From positions 1 through 64,000 of the forward strand of contig NZ_LMTZ01000013.1 of NCBI RefSeq assembly GCF_001456025.1: a stretch of DNA of 64,000 bases, given 5' to 3'. The DNA comes from Mastigocoleus testarum BC008 (GTDB lineage Bacteria; Cyanobacteriota; Cyanobacteriia; Cyanobacteriales; Nostocaceae). The translations under genes were made by a program, and so were the position numbers. Positions 1 to 8,384 of this stretch are shown piece after piece. The notes beneath the pieces are model-generated. The model did not search any database, was not told the DNA's origin, and saw nothing but the letters and a program-made list of their open reading frames with translations. Within the stretch, counting starts at the first letter, position 1. Each line of letters opens with the position of its first letter.

Positions 1-55
1 CTGAATATATTCCTTGGGTCTGATAATGTATTAACCATCACCTTTTTGTATTTAT

Positions 56-499
56 TCAGCAAGCCCTAATTAAAATATTACTAGGCTTAATATCCCGATG
101 AATACAATTACGATTATGGGAGAAAGCAAGTGCTTCTAACACTGGATAAGCCACAGATTCCCAAAAAGAATCCCAACCTTCAGGTGGAGATTCTTTTAGA
201 AATGTCGCTAAATTCTTCTCCATCCACTCTAAAACAAGAAAATACTCACCTGTATTTTTATCCTCACCGGAGTCAATGAGTTCTACAATTCCTGGATGTT
301 TTAACTCTTTAAGTGCTTGGGTCTCTCTTTTGAAAGACTCTGCTAATATATCAGTCTCGATCTGTCCATGTTTAAATATCTTGACAGCAACCTGTCGTTG
401 ATTATCAACCATATCTCTTGCTTGATATACATCAGCCATTCCACCCGAGCGAGGATTTGGAGATAGAGCATGGCGACCGTGGATCAAACGAACTTGCAT
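56..499 (-). pseudogene. Ser/Thr protein kinase, N-terminal part only
   Basis: This encodes the N-lobe and start of the C-lobe of a Hanks-type Ser/Thr kinase. The glycine-rich loop is at residues 18-29 (SGGMADVYQARD), the ATP-binding lysine is K40 in VAVKIF, and the catalytic loop HRDIKPSNILI is at residues 134-144. The frame then stops three residues later (RAC), before the DFG motif, the activation segment and the rest of the C-lobe. No frame in the remaining 55 bases to the window edge restores a DFG. The protein as read cannot be a complete kinase, so it is a truncated or frameshifted gene. Only the beginning is in the window, so a small chance remains that a sequencing error hides an intact gene. 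Confidence 0.75.
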
Positions 500-697
500 A
501 AATTTTATACACTTAGAGTCTTTTTCTTTTTAACACAATGTTCGGTTGGGTATATCCTTGATTTCACTGGTTTGTGAAGTGAGCAAGTAAGTAGTAATTA
601 TCTCAAAGATTATTTATTAGACCTTACGATATAAATTAATTCAAACCTATTTTTTATATAAATCTCCATAAATGTGCTGATGGTTATTCATCAACCA

Positions 698-2092
698 TCA
701 AAAAATCAAACCTTCCATCGCTTGTTGCAAATCTAAAGTCAATTTAGCAACAGCTTCCCTCGCACCTCTGCGCGAAGACTTATAAGCAGCAAATCTTTCA
801 GAAACAGATATCGGTTCCCCTATAGTAATTTTTGCTTTTTGTTTGCCCAATTGGGGACGCTTGAAAGGATTACCACCTTCGATCCGAGTTACCATATCCG
901 ATAATAATAAAGTTGTCTCAGCAAATCTTTCCGCGCTGGGTTTTTCTCGAACATACCTACCCGTAACTGCCACAAAACTTTCTACTAACCTCATGTGCCA
1001 CATGCGCAGATTCGCTTCTTCTGCGATTTTGTCAGCTAAACCCCTTTGAACCGCTGATAAAGCTTTTATATCCTTAAACTCTTCCCGAAAAATATAATTC
1101 CAACCAGCTTGCTCCACGCGACGACAGCGATCAGTAAAGTTACCTTTAGGACGTAAATCAAAATATTTCTCTGCAACTTGTAATGCAGTATCTAATAAAG
1201 CTTGCAAGCGTGCAGCAATTACTTCGTTACCATCACTTATTTCTGTTTCTGGAATTGTTGCAGTCGGTATATTTTGACCATAAAACCGTTGATAAAATTC
1301 TTCCATTAAAGACAGTAAATGTTTTGCCAAAGAAATTAACCGAGGATAGAGAGATTCCTGTGGTAAACGGATATCATAACCGCTTTGGCTTGGAGTTAAA
1401 CCGGTACTAACTTCCAATTTAGTTAAAATTTGTTCTATTTTCTCCCAGGGAGAATCAACATAACTGTATTGGATACCTATTGGTAGAATTAAAACTTGTT
1501 CGTTGCGCTGGGCTTTGTGCAAATCTTCCGCACACCAAAAGCTTAACTGAGCAATACCGGGTTCCAATGGGTTGAGAATTTCGGAAAGTCCATTTGTTGC
1601 ACCTTCCGGAGCCGCAGCAATGGGAAAATTTCCATTTGTAAATAAATTTCTTGCCGATCGCAAACCCGTCCAATCAGCTTTACCCCGTTGTATTGGGGTT
1701 CCACCCAAACGAGATAAAACCCAACCAATATGGGAACCAGCCCATAAAGGAATTCCCCGGTCATAGATAAAATGGGCGTGAATTGGATGTTGGAGAACTA
1801 TTCCTCGTTCTCGTGCAGTTTGAGGTACCAGCTTCGAAAACAAGTAACCAAGACAAAGTGGATCTTCCACTTGGGGATGACGAAACGCCACCATCAAGCG
1901 GATTTTTTTTTCCTGAAATTGGCGAATCAAATCGATTAAAATCTCAACATTGTCAGCTTCAACTTTGGCGATTGCTGTTAAAGTATCGAGCCAAATTGGT
2001 AGTGCAAACTGAGTAACCCTGAGAAATAGAGGGTTAAGTGCTGGGGGTATAAACTCTAGGGGTGGCTGTGCTCGTTCAATTGGATGGGGCAA
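698..2092 (-). CDS. PlsC-like glycerolipid acyltransferase family protein
   Basis: This 464-residue protein resembles 1-acyl-glycerol-3-phosphate acyltransferases, which move an acyl chain from a carrier to lysophosphatidate at the membrane. The acyltransferase block 1 HxxxxD is at H72-D77 (HPQVED), followed by a GGTPIQRGK block and a PEGATNG block that stands in for the usual FPEGTRS. The C-terminal 200 residues are helical and have no motif that I recognise; the protein is about twice the length of a minimal PlsC. This is the longer form common in cyanobacteria, so the substrate is uncertain. It is divergent from proS and separated from it by a 190-bp repeat-rich gap. Confidence 0.8.
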   Translation of the reverse strand: MPHPIERAQPPLEFIPPALNPLFLRVTQFALPIWLDTLTAIAKVEADNVEILIDLIRQFQEKKIRLMVAFRHPQVEDPLCLGYLFSKLVPQTARERGIVLQHPIHAHFIYDRGIPLWAGSHIGWVLSRLGGTPIQRGKADWTGLRSARNLFTNGNFPIAAAPEGATNGLSEILNPLEPGIAQLSFWCAEDLHKAQRNEQVLILPIGIQYSYVDSPWEKIEQILTKLEVSTGLTPSQSGYDIRLPQESLYPRLISLAKHLLSLMEEFYQRFYGQNIPTATIPETEISDGNEVIAARLQALLDTALQVAEKYFDLRPKGNFTDRCRRVEQAGWNYIFREEFKDIKALSAVQRGLADKIAEEANLRMWHMRLVESFVAVTGRYVREKPSAERFAETTLLLSDMVTRIEGGNPFKRPQLGKQKAKITIGEPISVSERFAAYKSSRRGAREAVAKLTLDLQQAMEGLIF

Positions 2093-2113
2093 AATAGTTT
2101 TCTCCTAAAGTTA

Positions 2114-2210
2114 TAAAAAATGGAACTGTAAAAAGTGGGACTGCAAAAAGTAGAACTACAAATAGGGAAATTTCAAACAGCGAACTTGTAAATAGTGCAA
2201 CTGCAAACGG
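2114..2210. repeat. Degenerate ~16-bp tandem repeat upstream of proS
   Basis: About six imperfect copies of a unit of the form aaaagtggaactgcaa lie between the divergent acyltransferase gene and proS. The copies have drifted but keep the order A-run, GT, GAACTGCAA. This is the kind of short tandem array found between genes in filamentous cyanobacteria. Confidence 0.6.
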
Positions 2211-2280
2211 ACAATTTTGACTTTTAGATAAGCTAAACATTATCTAAAAATTATCTAATTTTAATTAAAGGAAAGAGAAA

Positions 2281-4092
2281 ATGAAACTGTCACAAATGTT
2301 ATTCCTTACCCTCAGGGACGATCCGGCAGATGCCGAAATACCCAGTCACAAACTACTTTTGCGTGCTGGTTACATTCGTCGTATAGGTAGCGGTGTATAC
2401 GCGTATCTTCCCCTAATGTGGCGAGTTCTGCAAAAAATCTCCCAAATCGTGCGCGAAGAAATGAATGCTACTGGCGCACAAGAATGTCTGTTACCCCAGC
2501 TCCAACCGGCAGAACTGTGGAAAGAATCCGGACGTTGGGATACGTATACGAAAGCTGAGGGAATTATGTTTTCCCTTACCGACCGACGGGAGCAAAACTT
2601 GGCGCTTGGTCCCACCCATGAAGAAGTAATTACAACGGTAGCGCGGGATATGATTCGTTCCTACCGTCAACTACCGGTACATTTATATCAAATTCAAACA
2701 AAATTCCGCGATGAAATTCGTCCCCGCTTTGGTTTAATGCGCGGTCGGGAATTTATTATGAAAGATGGTTATTCTTTCCATGCTGATGAAGAAAGTCTGA
2801 AAGAAACTTATGAGGATATGTACCAAGCCTACAGCAATATGCTGCGACGCTGTGGTTTGACTTTTCGAGCAGTGGAAGCTGATTCCGGTGCGATCGGTGG
2901 TTCTGGTTCCACAGAATTTATGGTTTTGGCGGAAGCAGGGGAAGATGAGGTCCTTTACACTGAAGATGGTAAATATGCCGCGAATGTGGAAAAAGCTGTT
3001 TCTTTACCTCCCGATGCTGAAACTTCTCCCTTTAGCAGCTACGAAAAAAAAGAAACACCAGGAACAGAAACAATTGAGAAGCTTTGTAAATTCCTCAAAT
3101 GTTCTCCAACCAGTATAGTTAAAAATGTTCTTTACCAAACAGTTTATGACAACGGTACCACTGTCCTGGTAATCGTCAGTATTCGGGGCGATCAAGAAGT
3201 TAACGATGTTAAATTACAAAATGAATTAACAAGATTAGCTCCTAACTACGGTGCGAACAGTATTATTGCTTTAGATGTACCTAGTAGTGAAGCTCAATCA
3301 AAGTGGACAGCTAAACCCTTACCTTTAGGTTACATCGCACCCGATATTAGTGATGATTATATTAAATCTGGTTCTAATGAAAAGATAGTAGGAAAGTTTT
3401 TACACTTTGTAGATAAAACAACTATAGACTTAAAGAATTTTGTCACCGGTGCAAATGAAGGGAATTATCACGTAGTTGGTGCTAATTGGGGCGACCAATT
3501 CCAATTACCAGAAATTATCGTTGATGTACGCACAGCAAAAATTGGCGATCGCGCGATTCATGACCCCACACAAACACTCCAATCTGCTCGGGGAATCGAA
3601 GCCGGTCATATTTTCCAATTAGGAACAAAGTACTCTGAAGCAATGGGTGCAACCTACACCAGCGAGCAAGGTAAAGATCAACCCTTATTCATGGGATGTT
3701 ATGGGGTTGGCGTTTCCCGTTTAGCCCAAGCAGCAGTAGAGCAATCCTATGATGATAATGGAATTATTTGGCCGGTAGAAATTGCTCCCTACCAAGTTAT
3801 TGTGACAATTCCTAATATCAAAAATGCCCAACAGGTAGAAATCGGCGAAAAACTTTACGCGCAACTCAACCAAGCCGGAATTGAAACCTTACTCGACGAT
3901 CGCAACGAACGCGGAGGTGTGAAATTTAAAGACGCCGATTTAATTGGTATCCCCTATCGCATTGTTACAGGTAGAGCGATCGAGAATGGGAAAGTAGAAT
4001 TAGTTGAACGTAAAACCCGTAAAACACACGAAATTCCCATTGATGAAGTTGTATCTAAATTAGGGGAGCAGATTAAATCAGTTGACAGTTAA
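2281..4092 (+). CDS. proS: Prolyl-tRNA synthetase
   Basis: This class II aminoacyl-tRNA synthetase charges tRNA-Pro in the cytoplasm. At 603 residues it is the full bacterial type. The class II motif 2 region reads [16 protein letters not shown] near residues 142-157 and motif 3 contains [10 protein letters not shown] near residue 480. Between motifs 2 and 3 there is a roughly 180-residue insertion corresponding to the editing (INS) domain that clears mischarged Ala-tRNA-Pro. The C-terminal 120 residues form the anticodon-binding domain. The start ATG follows a good ribosome-binding site (AAAGGAAAGAG). It has no operon partner; the next gene is 146 bp away behind a repeat array. Confidence 0.97.
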   Translation: MKLSQMLFLTLRDDPADAEIPSHKLLLRAGYIRRIGSGVYAYLPLMWRVLQKISQIVREEMNATGAQECLLPQLQPAELWKESGRWDTYTKAEGIMFSLTDRREQNLALGPTHEEVITTVARDMIRSYRQLPVHLYQIQTKFRDEIRPRFGLMRGREFIMKDGYSFHADEESLKETYEDMYQAYSNMLRRCGLTFRAVEADSGAIGGSGSTEFMVLAEAGEDEVLYTEDGKYAANVEKAVSLPPDAETSPFSSYEKKETPGTETIEKLCKFLKCSPTSIVKNVLYQTVYDNGTTVLVIVSIRGDQEVNDVKLQNELTRLAPNYGANSIIALDVPSSEAQSKWTAKPLPLGYIAPDISDDYIKSGSNEKIVGKFLHFVDKTTIDLKNFVTGANEGNYHVVGANWGDQFQLPEIIVDVRTAKIGDRAIHDPTQTLQSARGIEAGHIFQLGTKYSEAMGATYTSEQGKDQPLFMGCYGVGVSRLAQAAVEQSYDDNGIIWPVEIAPYQVIVTIPNIKNAQQVEIGEKLYAQLNQAGIETLLDDRNERGGVKFKDADLIGIPYRIVTGRAIENGKVELVERKTRKTHEIPIDEVVSKLGEQIKSVDS

Positions 4093-4097
4093 CAGAG

Positions 4098-4235
4098 AAC
4101 AATTATCAGGGAACAGGGAACAGGGAACAGAGAACAGTAGACAGTAATTAAATAACAGTTAACAGTCAAATGTGGTCTGTAAAGTCTTGGCGCTAGCCAT
4201 AAACTGGTAACTGGTAACTGGTAACTGATAACTGA
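4098..4235. repeat. Short tandem repeat arrays (gggaaca and ggtaact heptamers)
   Basis: After the proS stop there is first an array of gggaacagggaacag-like units, then further on four units of the form aactggt/aactgat ending five bases before the next start codon. These heptanucleotide arrays recur at many intergenic sites in this window. Confidence 0.85.
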
Positions 4236-4238
4236 AAA

Positions 4239-5045
4239 ATGGAATTACTGACAATTTTTCTATCCGGCTTGTTAGGTTTTATTACTCCTGCGGGGTTATT
4301 AGTAGATCGAACAGCAGAAAAAGCTATTCGTTCCCGACTGAAAACAGCACAAGAACTCCAAGTCAGAGTTGATAACGTTCCCACACACCAATTACTACAA
4401 GGTCGGGTAGAAAAAGTCAGAATTGCAGGACGTTCTTTGCTTTTAAAAAATCAAAACATCCATATTTCACAGTTAGATTTAGAAACCGACCCGATTGAAT
4501 TAGATATTCATGCTCGGGGACAAAAAAGACTTCCGTTAAAAAAACCTTTACAGATGGGGGTACGTTTAGTTTTAACTCAACAAGATGTCAATAAATTATT
4601 AGAATCACCGGATTTTTTAAATCGTTTGAAGAAGTTTAATCTTGTTTCGGTATCTTCATCTAATAATTCTTCATCAGATGTATATAACTTAGCTAATCCT
4701 CAAATCAAAATTTTAGAAAACCGCTTGCGTTTCCAGCTAAAATTAAAGCAGGAAGGGAACGGTAAGCCTCTAAATATCCGGGTGGAATCAGGACTAAATG
4801 TAATCGCAGGTAGGCAGATTCAATTGGTGAATCCGACTGTAGAATTAAACCAAGAAAAAGCACCGGAAAAATTAATAAATCAAATTGTAGATAATTTAAA
4901 TGAACAATTGGATTTAGGTAATTTAGAAAGTGAAGGAATACAATTGCGGATTCTAAAATTGAATATAAAACCGGCAGCAATTGAAATTGCAGCATTTATA
5001 AAGATAGAGCCTTCTTCTAAATTTTTAAAAGAACTGAGCTCATAG
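4239..5045 (+). CDS. DUF2993 domain-containing protein (LmeA-like)
   Basis: This 268-residue protein matches the DUF2993 family. It opens with a hydrophobic segment (LLTIFLSGLLGFITPAGLLV), followed by a domain rich in beta strands with the typical layout of repeated 'amphipathic strand, Arg/Lys-rich turn' segments. Family members are thought to sit in or near the membrane and to bind lipids; the actinobacterial LmeA is a distant relative. The cyanobacterial role is unknown. The start codon directly abuts a heptamer repeat array, so no ordinary ribosome-binding site is present. The next gene follows 58 bp later on the same strand. Confidence 0.75.
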   Translation: MELLTIFLSGLLGFITPAGLLVDRTAEKAIRSRLKTAQELQVRVDNVPTHQLLQGRVEKVRIAGRSLLLKNQNIHISQLDLETDPIELDIHARGQKRLPLKKPLQMGVRLVLTQQDVNKLLESPDFLNRLKKFNLVSVSSSNNSSSDVYNLANPQIKILENRLRFQLKLKQEGNGKPLNIRVESGLNVIAGRQIQLVNPTVELNQEKAPEKLINQIVDNLNEQLDLGNLESEGIQLRILKLNIKPAAIEIAAFIKIEPSSKFLKELSS

Positions 5046-5103
5046 GTCTTGTCTTTTCATCTACCTAATTTCTCCTCACAATGTAAAGACTTTCTCAGCC
5101 CTG

Positions 5104-5694
5104 ATGGATAATTTGGAAATGAAAGAACAACAAAAATCTAAAGGTATCTCTTCTGCTGTAATTGCAGCTGTCTCCGCTGCTGTTGTAACGGTAGGTGGTG
5201 GTGTAGCTTGGTTGACTTCAAATACAAATCCAACCCCCGAACCACCTGGTCGCGAACAGCTTAAAAATCAAAAAGTCAGCGTATATTGGCTTGAGAATGC
5301 TGGTACAAATTTAAAGCTTGAATCTCAACCAATTCAAGTTAAATCTGATGGTGAGCCAAATAAAGTATTACAAACAGCTTTTAAACAGTTACTCGCAGGC
5401 CCAACAGAAGGCACTGGATCGACCACCATACCCCAGGGAACACAATTGTTGGGTATTAAGGTGGAATCTGATGCAGTACGCATTAATTTATCTGAAGAAT
5501 TTACTAGTGGTGGTGGTAGTACCTCTATGACTGGTCGCTTAGGACAGGTAATATACACTGCCACAAGTTTAAATTCCAAGGCAAAGGTGTACATCGAGGT
5601 GAATGGTAAGCCACTCGAAGTTTTAGGTGGTGAAGGTTTAGTTTTAAACCAACCACTAACTCGCGAGAGCTTTAATCAAAATTTTGAACTTTGA
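5104..5694 (+). CDS. GerMN domain-containing protein
   Basis: This 196-residue protein has one N-terminal hydrophobic segment (residues about 16-38, the AAVSAAVVTVGG region) followed by a Pro-rich linker and a GerMN domain covering residues 55-185. The family signature includes the segment VYWLENAGTNL and the block RINLSEEFTSGG. In Bacillus, GerM acts at the cell envelope during sporulation; in cyanobacteria the domain is found in secreted or membrane-anchored proteins of unknown role. The protein probably faces the periplasm. It has the same orientation as the DUF2993 gene and both look envelope-associated, but no common transcript can be shown. Confidence 0.75.
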   Translation: MDNLEMKEQQKSKGISSAVIAAVSAAVVTVGGGVAWLTSNTNPTPEPPGREQLKNQKVSVYWLENAGTNLKLESQPIQVKSDGEPNKVLQTAFKQLLAGPTEGTGSTTIPQGTQLLGIKVESDAVRINLSEEFTSGGGSTSMTGRLGQVIYTATSLNSKAKVYIEVNGKPLEVLGGEGLVLNQPLTRESFNQNFEL

Positions 5695-5714
5695 TTCAGG
5701 TTTATTTACCTGAA
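5695..5714 (+). terminator. Hairpin just after the GerMN gene
   Basis: A 7-bp stem (TTCAGGT with ACCTGAA, 6-nt loop) starts at the base after the stop codon. The following sequence is only weakly T-rich (GCTTATTTG), so its role as a terminator is possible rather than clear. Confidence 0.4.
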
Positions 5715-5810
5715 GCTTATTTGACCGAGATAGAACCGTTATCTGTCAACAGTCCATGGTTATATTTGAGACTTTGAATGTGTAGACACAATCGATTCAT
5801 ATTTCGATGA

Positions 5811-6155
5811 TTACTTAGTGTTCAATACACGAAAGTTACGGGCTTGTTGTTCTAACCTTGTTGCAAGGCGATCGCAAACCCGATTACACAATTCAAAAAT
5901 CATCTGGTCTTCAACACTGTAATAGGCACAAGTACCTTCACTGCGTCGACTCAGAATACCCGCTTGCCACATAACTTTCAGGTGTTTTGATACATTAGCC
6001 TGAGAAGTTTGTGTTGCATCTACTAACTCTTGGACGTTTTTTTCTTCGTCCCGTAGTAGATGCAACAATCGTAGACGCATTGGTTCGCTGAGTAGGCTGA
6101 AGTATTCAGCCACTTGTTGCACGACTTCAGAGGGTACAGGCAATACTTGTTTCAT
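5811..6155 (-). CDS. ArsR-family winged-helix transcription regulator
   Basis: This 114-residue protein is almost entirely the ArsR/SmtB winged helix. The core reads LSEPMRLRLLHLLRDEE, then the recognition helix region TSQANVSKHLKVMWQAG and the beta-hairpin wing RRSEGTCAYYSV. The metal-sensing Cys pair in helix 3 (ELCVCD-type) is absent; cysteines are at the wing (GTCAYY) and in the last helix (ELCNRVC). The signal may therefore be redox or something else rather than As/Zn/Cd. No resistance or transport gene is adjacent. It is convergent with the GerMN gene. Confidence 0.85.
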   Translation of the reverse strand: MKQVLPVPSEVVQQVAEYFSLLSEPMRLRLLHLLRDEEKNVQELVDATQTSQANVSKHLKVMWQAGILSRRSEGTCAYYSVEDQMIFELCNRVCDRLATRLEQQARNFRVLNTK

Positions 6156-6217
6156 CAGAATTGACCCGCAAGAACTAACAAATTTTACAATGACATGTCC
6201 GTTATATAGATTAATAC

Positions 6218-6769
6218 CTAATCTGGATTAATTCGCATCAAAGGTTGACCATATTCGACAGGTTCTCCATTTTGGACGAGTATTTCCATGACTTGTCCCG
6301 ATGTTTCTGCTTCAATTTCATTCATTAATTTCATGGCTTCGATAATACACACCGTCTGATTACTACGGATTCGGTCACCGATTTCTACAAATGCAGCTTC
6401 TCCTGGAGCCGGAGCACGATAGAAAGTTCCGACCATTGGAGAAGTAACCTCAACTAATCTTTGGTCAATGACACTAGAATTAGTATTGGCTTGCGTACTA
6501 CTAGTAGCATAATTGTCTTGACTGCGATCGTTGAGTGAATCTGTAGTTACTGTTGATTGTAAGCTAGATGTGTTAGATGAGACTGATGTTAATCCTGAGT
6601 TTACCTCACTAGCAGAGGAAATTTGTTCTACAGATAACACTCGCTCGTTAAAACTAACAGCCTTACGAACAGCAATTTCAAAATCGTTACTTTTTAGGGT
6701 TACTTCTGCAATATCTGTTTGTGCAATAGTTACCAACAACTGGCGAATTTCATTAAAGTCCAATGGCAC
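6218..6769 (-). CDS. accB: Biotin carboxyl carrier protein of acetyl-CoA carboxylase
   Basis: AccB carries the biotin that shuttles carboxyl groups between biotin carboxylase and carboxyltransferase in the first step of fatty acid synthesis. The 183-residue protein has a Ser/Thr/Asn-rich linker in the middle (residues about 45-105) and a C-terminal biotinyl domain with EAMKLMNEIEAE; the biotinylated lysine is K147. It lies 561 bp downstream of efp on the same strand, an order seen in many bacteria. The gap is longer than expected for an operon, so a separate promoter is likely. Confidence 0.95.
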   Translation of the reverse strand: MPLDFNEIRQLLVTIAQTDIAEVTLKSNDFEIAVRKAVSFNERVLSVEQISSASEVNSGLTSVSSNTSSLQSTVTTDSLNDRSQDNYATSSTQANTNSSVIDQRLVEVTSPMVGTFYRAPAPGEAAFVEIGDRIRSNQTVCIIEAMKLMNEIEAETSGQVMEILVQNGEPVEYGQPLMRINPD

Positions 6770-7330
6770 AGGTTTTAATACCTCAATAATTGTTTAGTTT
6801 TAGATAGGTTTATATTTCAAGAAAAATATTTCCAAAACAGGGAAATAAACTTGGTTTAGATATGAGCATCCCAAGGACGCGAAATTACAGCAGGAGATTA
6901 TAACGGATTGTGAGTCAATGAGATAAAGTTCGACAATCAGACAGGTCACATCAAAGACTCTGCCGACGCCACAGACTCTGATTGACAGGTAACATAAACG
7001 AGGTATGTTGTTTTCTTGCTAGAGGTTTGTACGCCCTTTACTAACCCCTACAAGTCTTAACTCTTGGAAGTTTACTCCTGAAAGTTTTACTCCTGGAAGT
7101 TTTTACTGTATAGCTACGCATTTATAGCTACGCATTGAGCGCAGTGGGGCGCGTCTCACTCGCACAATTCTGCTATAGCTTGCTCGCAATCAAGAAATTT
7201 CAATCTCTTTTTATCTGCGGCAAAACCGCTGTATAACAGTTTTGCGTACGGATAAATCGCACCCTGTCCTGATGTCACAAATCCTGACTGCCAGGAGAAT
7301 TGAGAGCACATATCTTAATTAAGATTTATG
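6770..7330. other. Gap between efp and accB
   Basis: No gene is visible in 561 bp. The stretch holds a diverged copy of the dispersed 'cggattg...gtgag' repeat (near 6902-6930), a run of three related TTACTCCTG/GGAAGTTT units (7070-7108), GC-rich gcgcagtggggcgcg sequence, and a hairpin-forming segment at about 7219-7250 (GGCAAAAC paired with GTTTTGC). The accB promoter is expected near its right end, but I cannot place it. Confidence 0.5.
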
Positions 7331-7888
7331 TTATTCCCTGCCTAAGTATTTATCATCACGAGTATCAATACGAATACGTTCTCCTTGAGAGATAAATAGA
7401 GGAACCATTACTGTTGCTCCAGTTTCTAGAGTTGCCGGTTTGGTTCCACCAGTAGCAGTGTCGCCCTTAATTCCTGGGTCAGTTTGCGTGACTTCTAGAG
7501 CCACCGCATTTGGTAATTCTACTTCCAATACTTGTGAATCCCAGCTGACGACGTTCACTTCCATACCTTCTTTCAGGTACTTGACTCCCGTGCCAATTTG
7601 AGAATCAGTCAAGCGATTTTCTTCATAGGTCTCCATATCCATGAAGACGTAATCATCGCCATCCTTGTAAGTATGTTGCATGGTGCTTTTTTCTAAAGTT
7701 GCTTGGGGTACAGTTTCCCCAGCACGAAATGTTCTTTCAACAACGCTCCCAGTTTGCACACTTTTTAGTTTTGTCCTAACAAAGGCAGAACCTTTTCCTG
7801 GTTTGACGTGGAGGAATTCTACCACCCGCCAAACAGACCCATCTAACACAATCGATACACCGGGTCTAAAATCATTACTCGAGATCAT
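7331..7888 (-). CDS. efp: Translation elongation factor P
   Basis: EF-P binds the ribosome between the P and E sites and relieves stalling at polyproline. The ATG at 7888 gives 185 residues, the standard length, beginning [10 protein letters not shown]. An upstream TTG would add eight residues with no counterpart in the family, so I reject it. The tip loop of domain I is [10 protein letters not shown] with lysine K32 at the position modified in other bacteria. Domains II and III follow and the protein ends with the usual conserved block around [13 protein letters not shown]. Downstream on the same strand is accB. Confidence 0.96.
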   Translation of the reverse strand: MISSNDFRPGVSIVLDGSVWRVVEFLHVKPGKGSAFVRTKLKSVQTGSVVERTFRAGETVPQATLEKSTMQHTYKDGDDYVFMDMETYEENRLTDSQIGTGVKYLKEGMEVNVVSWDSQVLEVELPNAVALEVTQTDPGIKGDTATGGTKPATLETGATVMVPLFISQGERIRIDTRDDKYLGRE

Positions 7889-8384
7889 GAAGCTTTCAAA
7901 TTTGGAAGACAATCGGCATTTATTGTACCCCTCAAGGGGAAGATTTAGTTATTACTCATGACTGATTAGTGATTACTACTCATTGAAGGTAAAAGCTTAG
8001 TCGCTATTAGCGATAAATTCCAGTATCCAGCTAGACATTTTATAAAATTGTTTACCTGAAGTACCCAGTTGTATATCGTCCAAGAGTTATGTAATAAGGA
8101 ATTGATCGGATCGATTTTGCAAAAAAAAAACTCTTTACTCAATCATTCACAATCTATATGATTTGTAATTGATTAATAAATGTAAATATATATATTTGTG
8201 ACAATCTTAGGTTAAAGGGTAATAGGTAATCTTTAACCCATTACCCTTTACCCATTAGCAATTACCAATTACCAATTTCCAATTTCCAAAAATCTATCTT
8301 TAGCAAGATAAGTTTTAACTTGTGGTTTGTGTCAGTATTTAGTGATAATTACTTACATGTATCAGCCTGTGTTGAGTACGTATA
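7889..8384. other. Gap between efp and the CNB-AAA-polyferredoxin gene
   Basis: No gene is visible. The left half is the probable promoter zone for efp (minus strand). At about 8217-8290 there is an array of TAACCCATTACC and CAATTACC units, another of the short intergenic tandem repeats. No clear ribosome-binding site precedes the plus-strand start at 8385. Confidence 0.5.
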
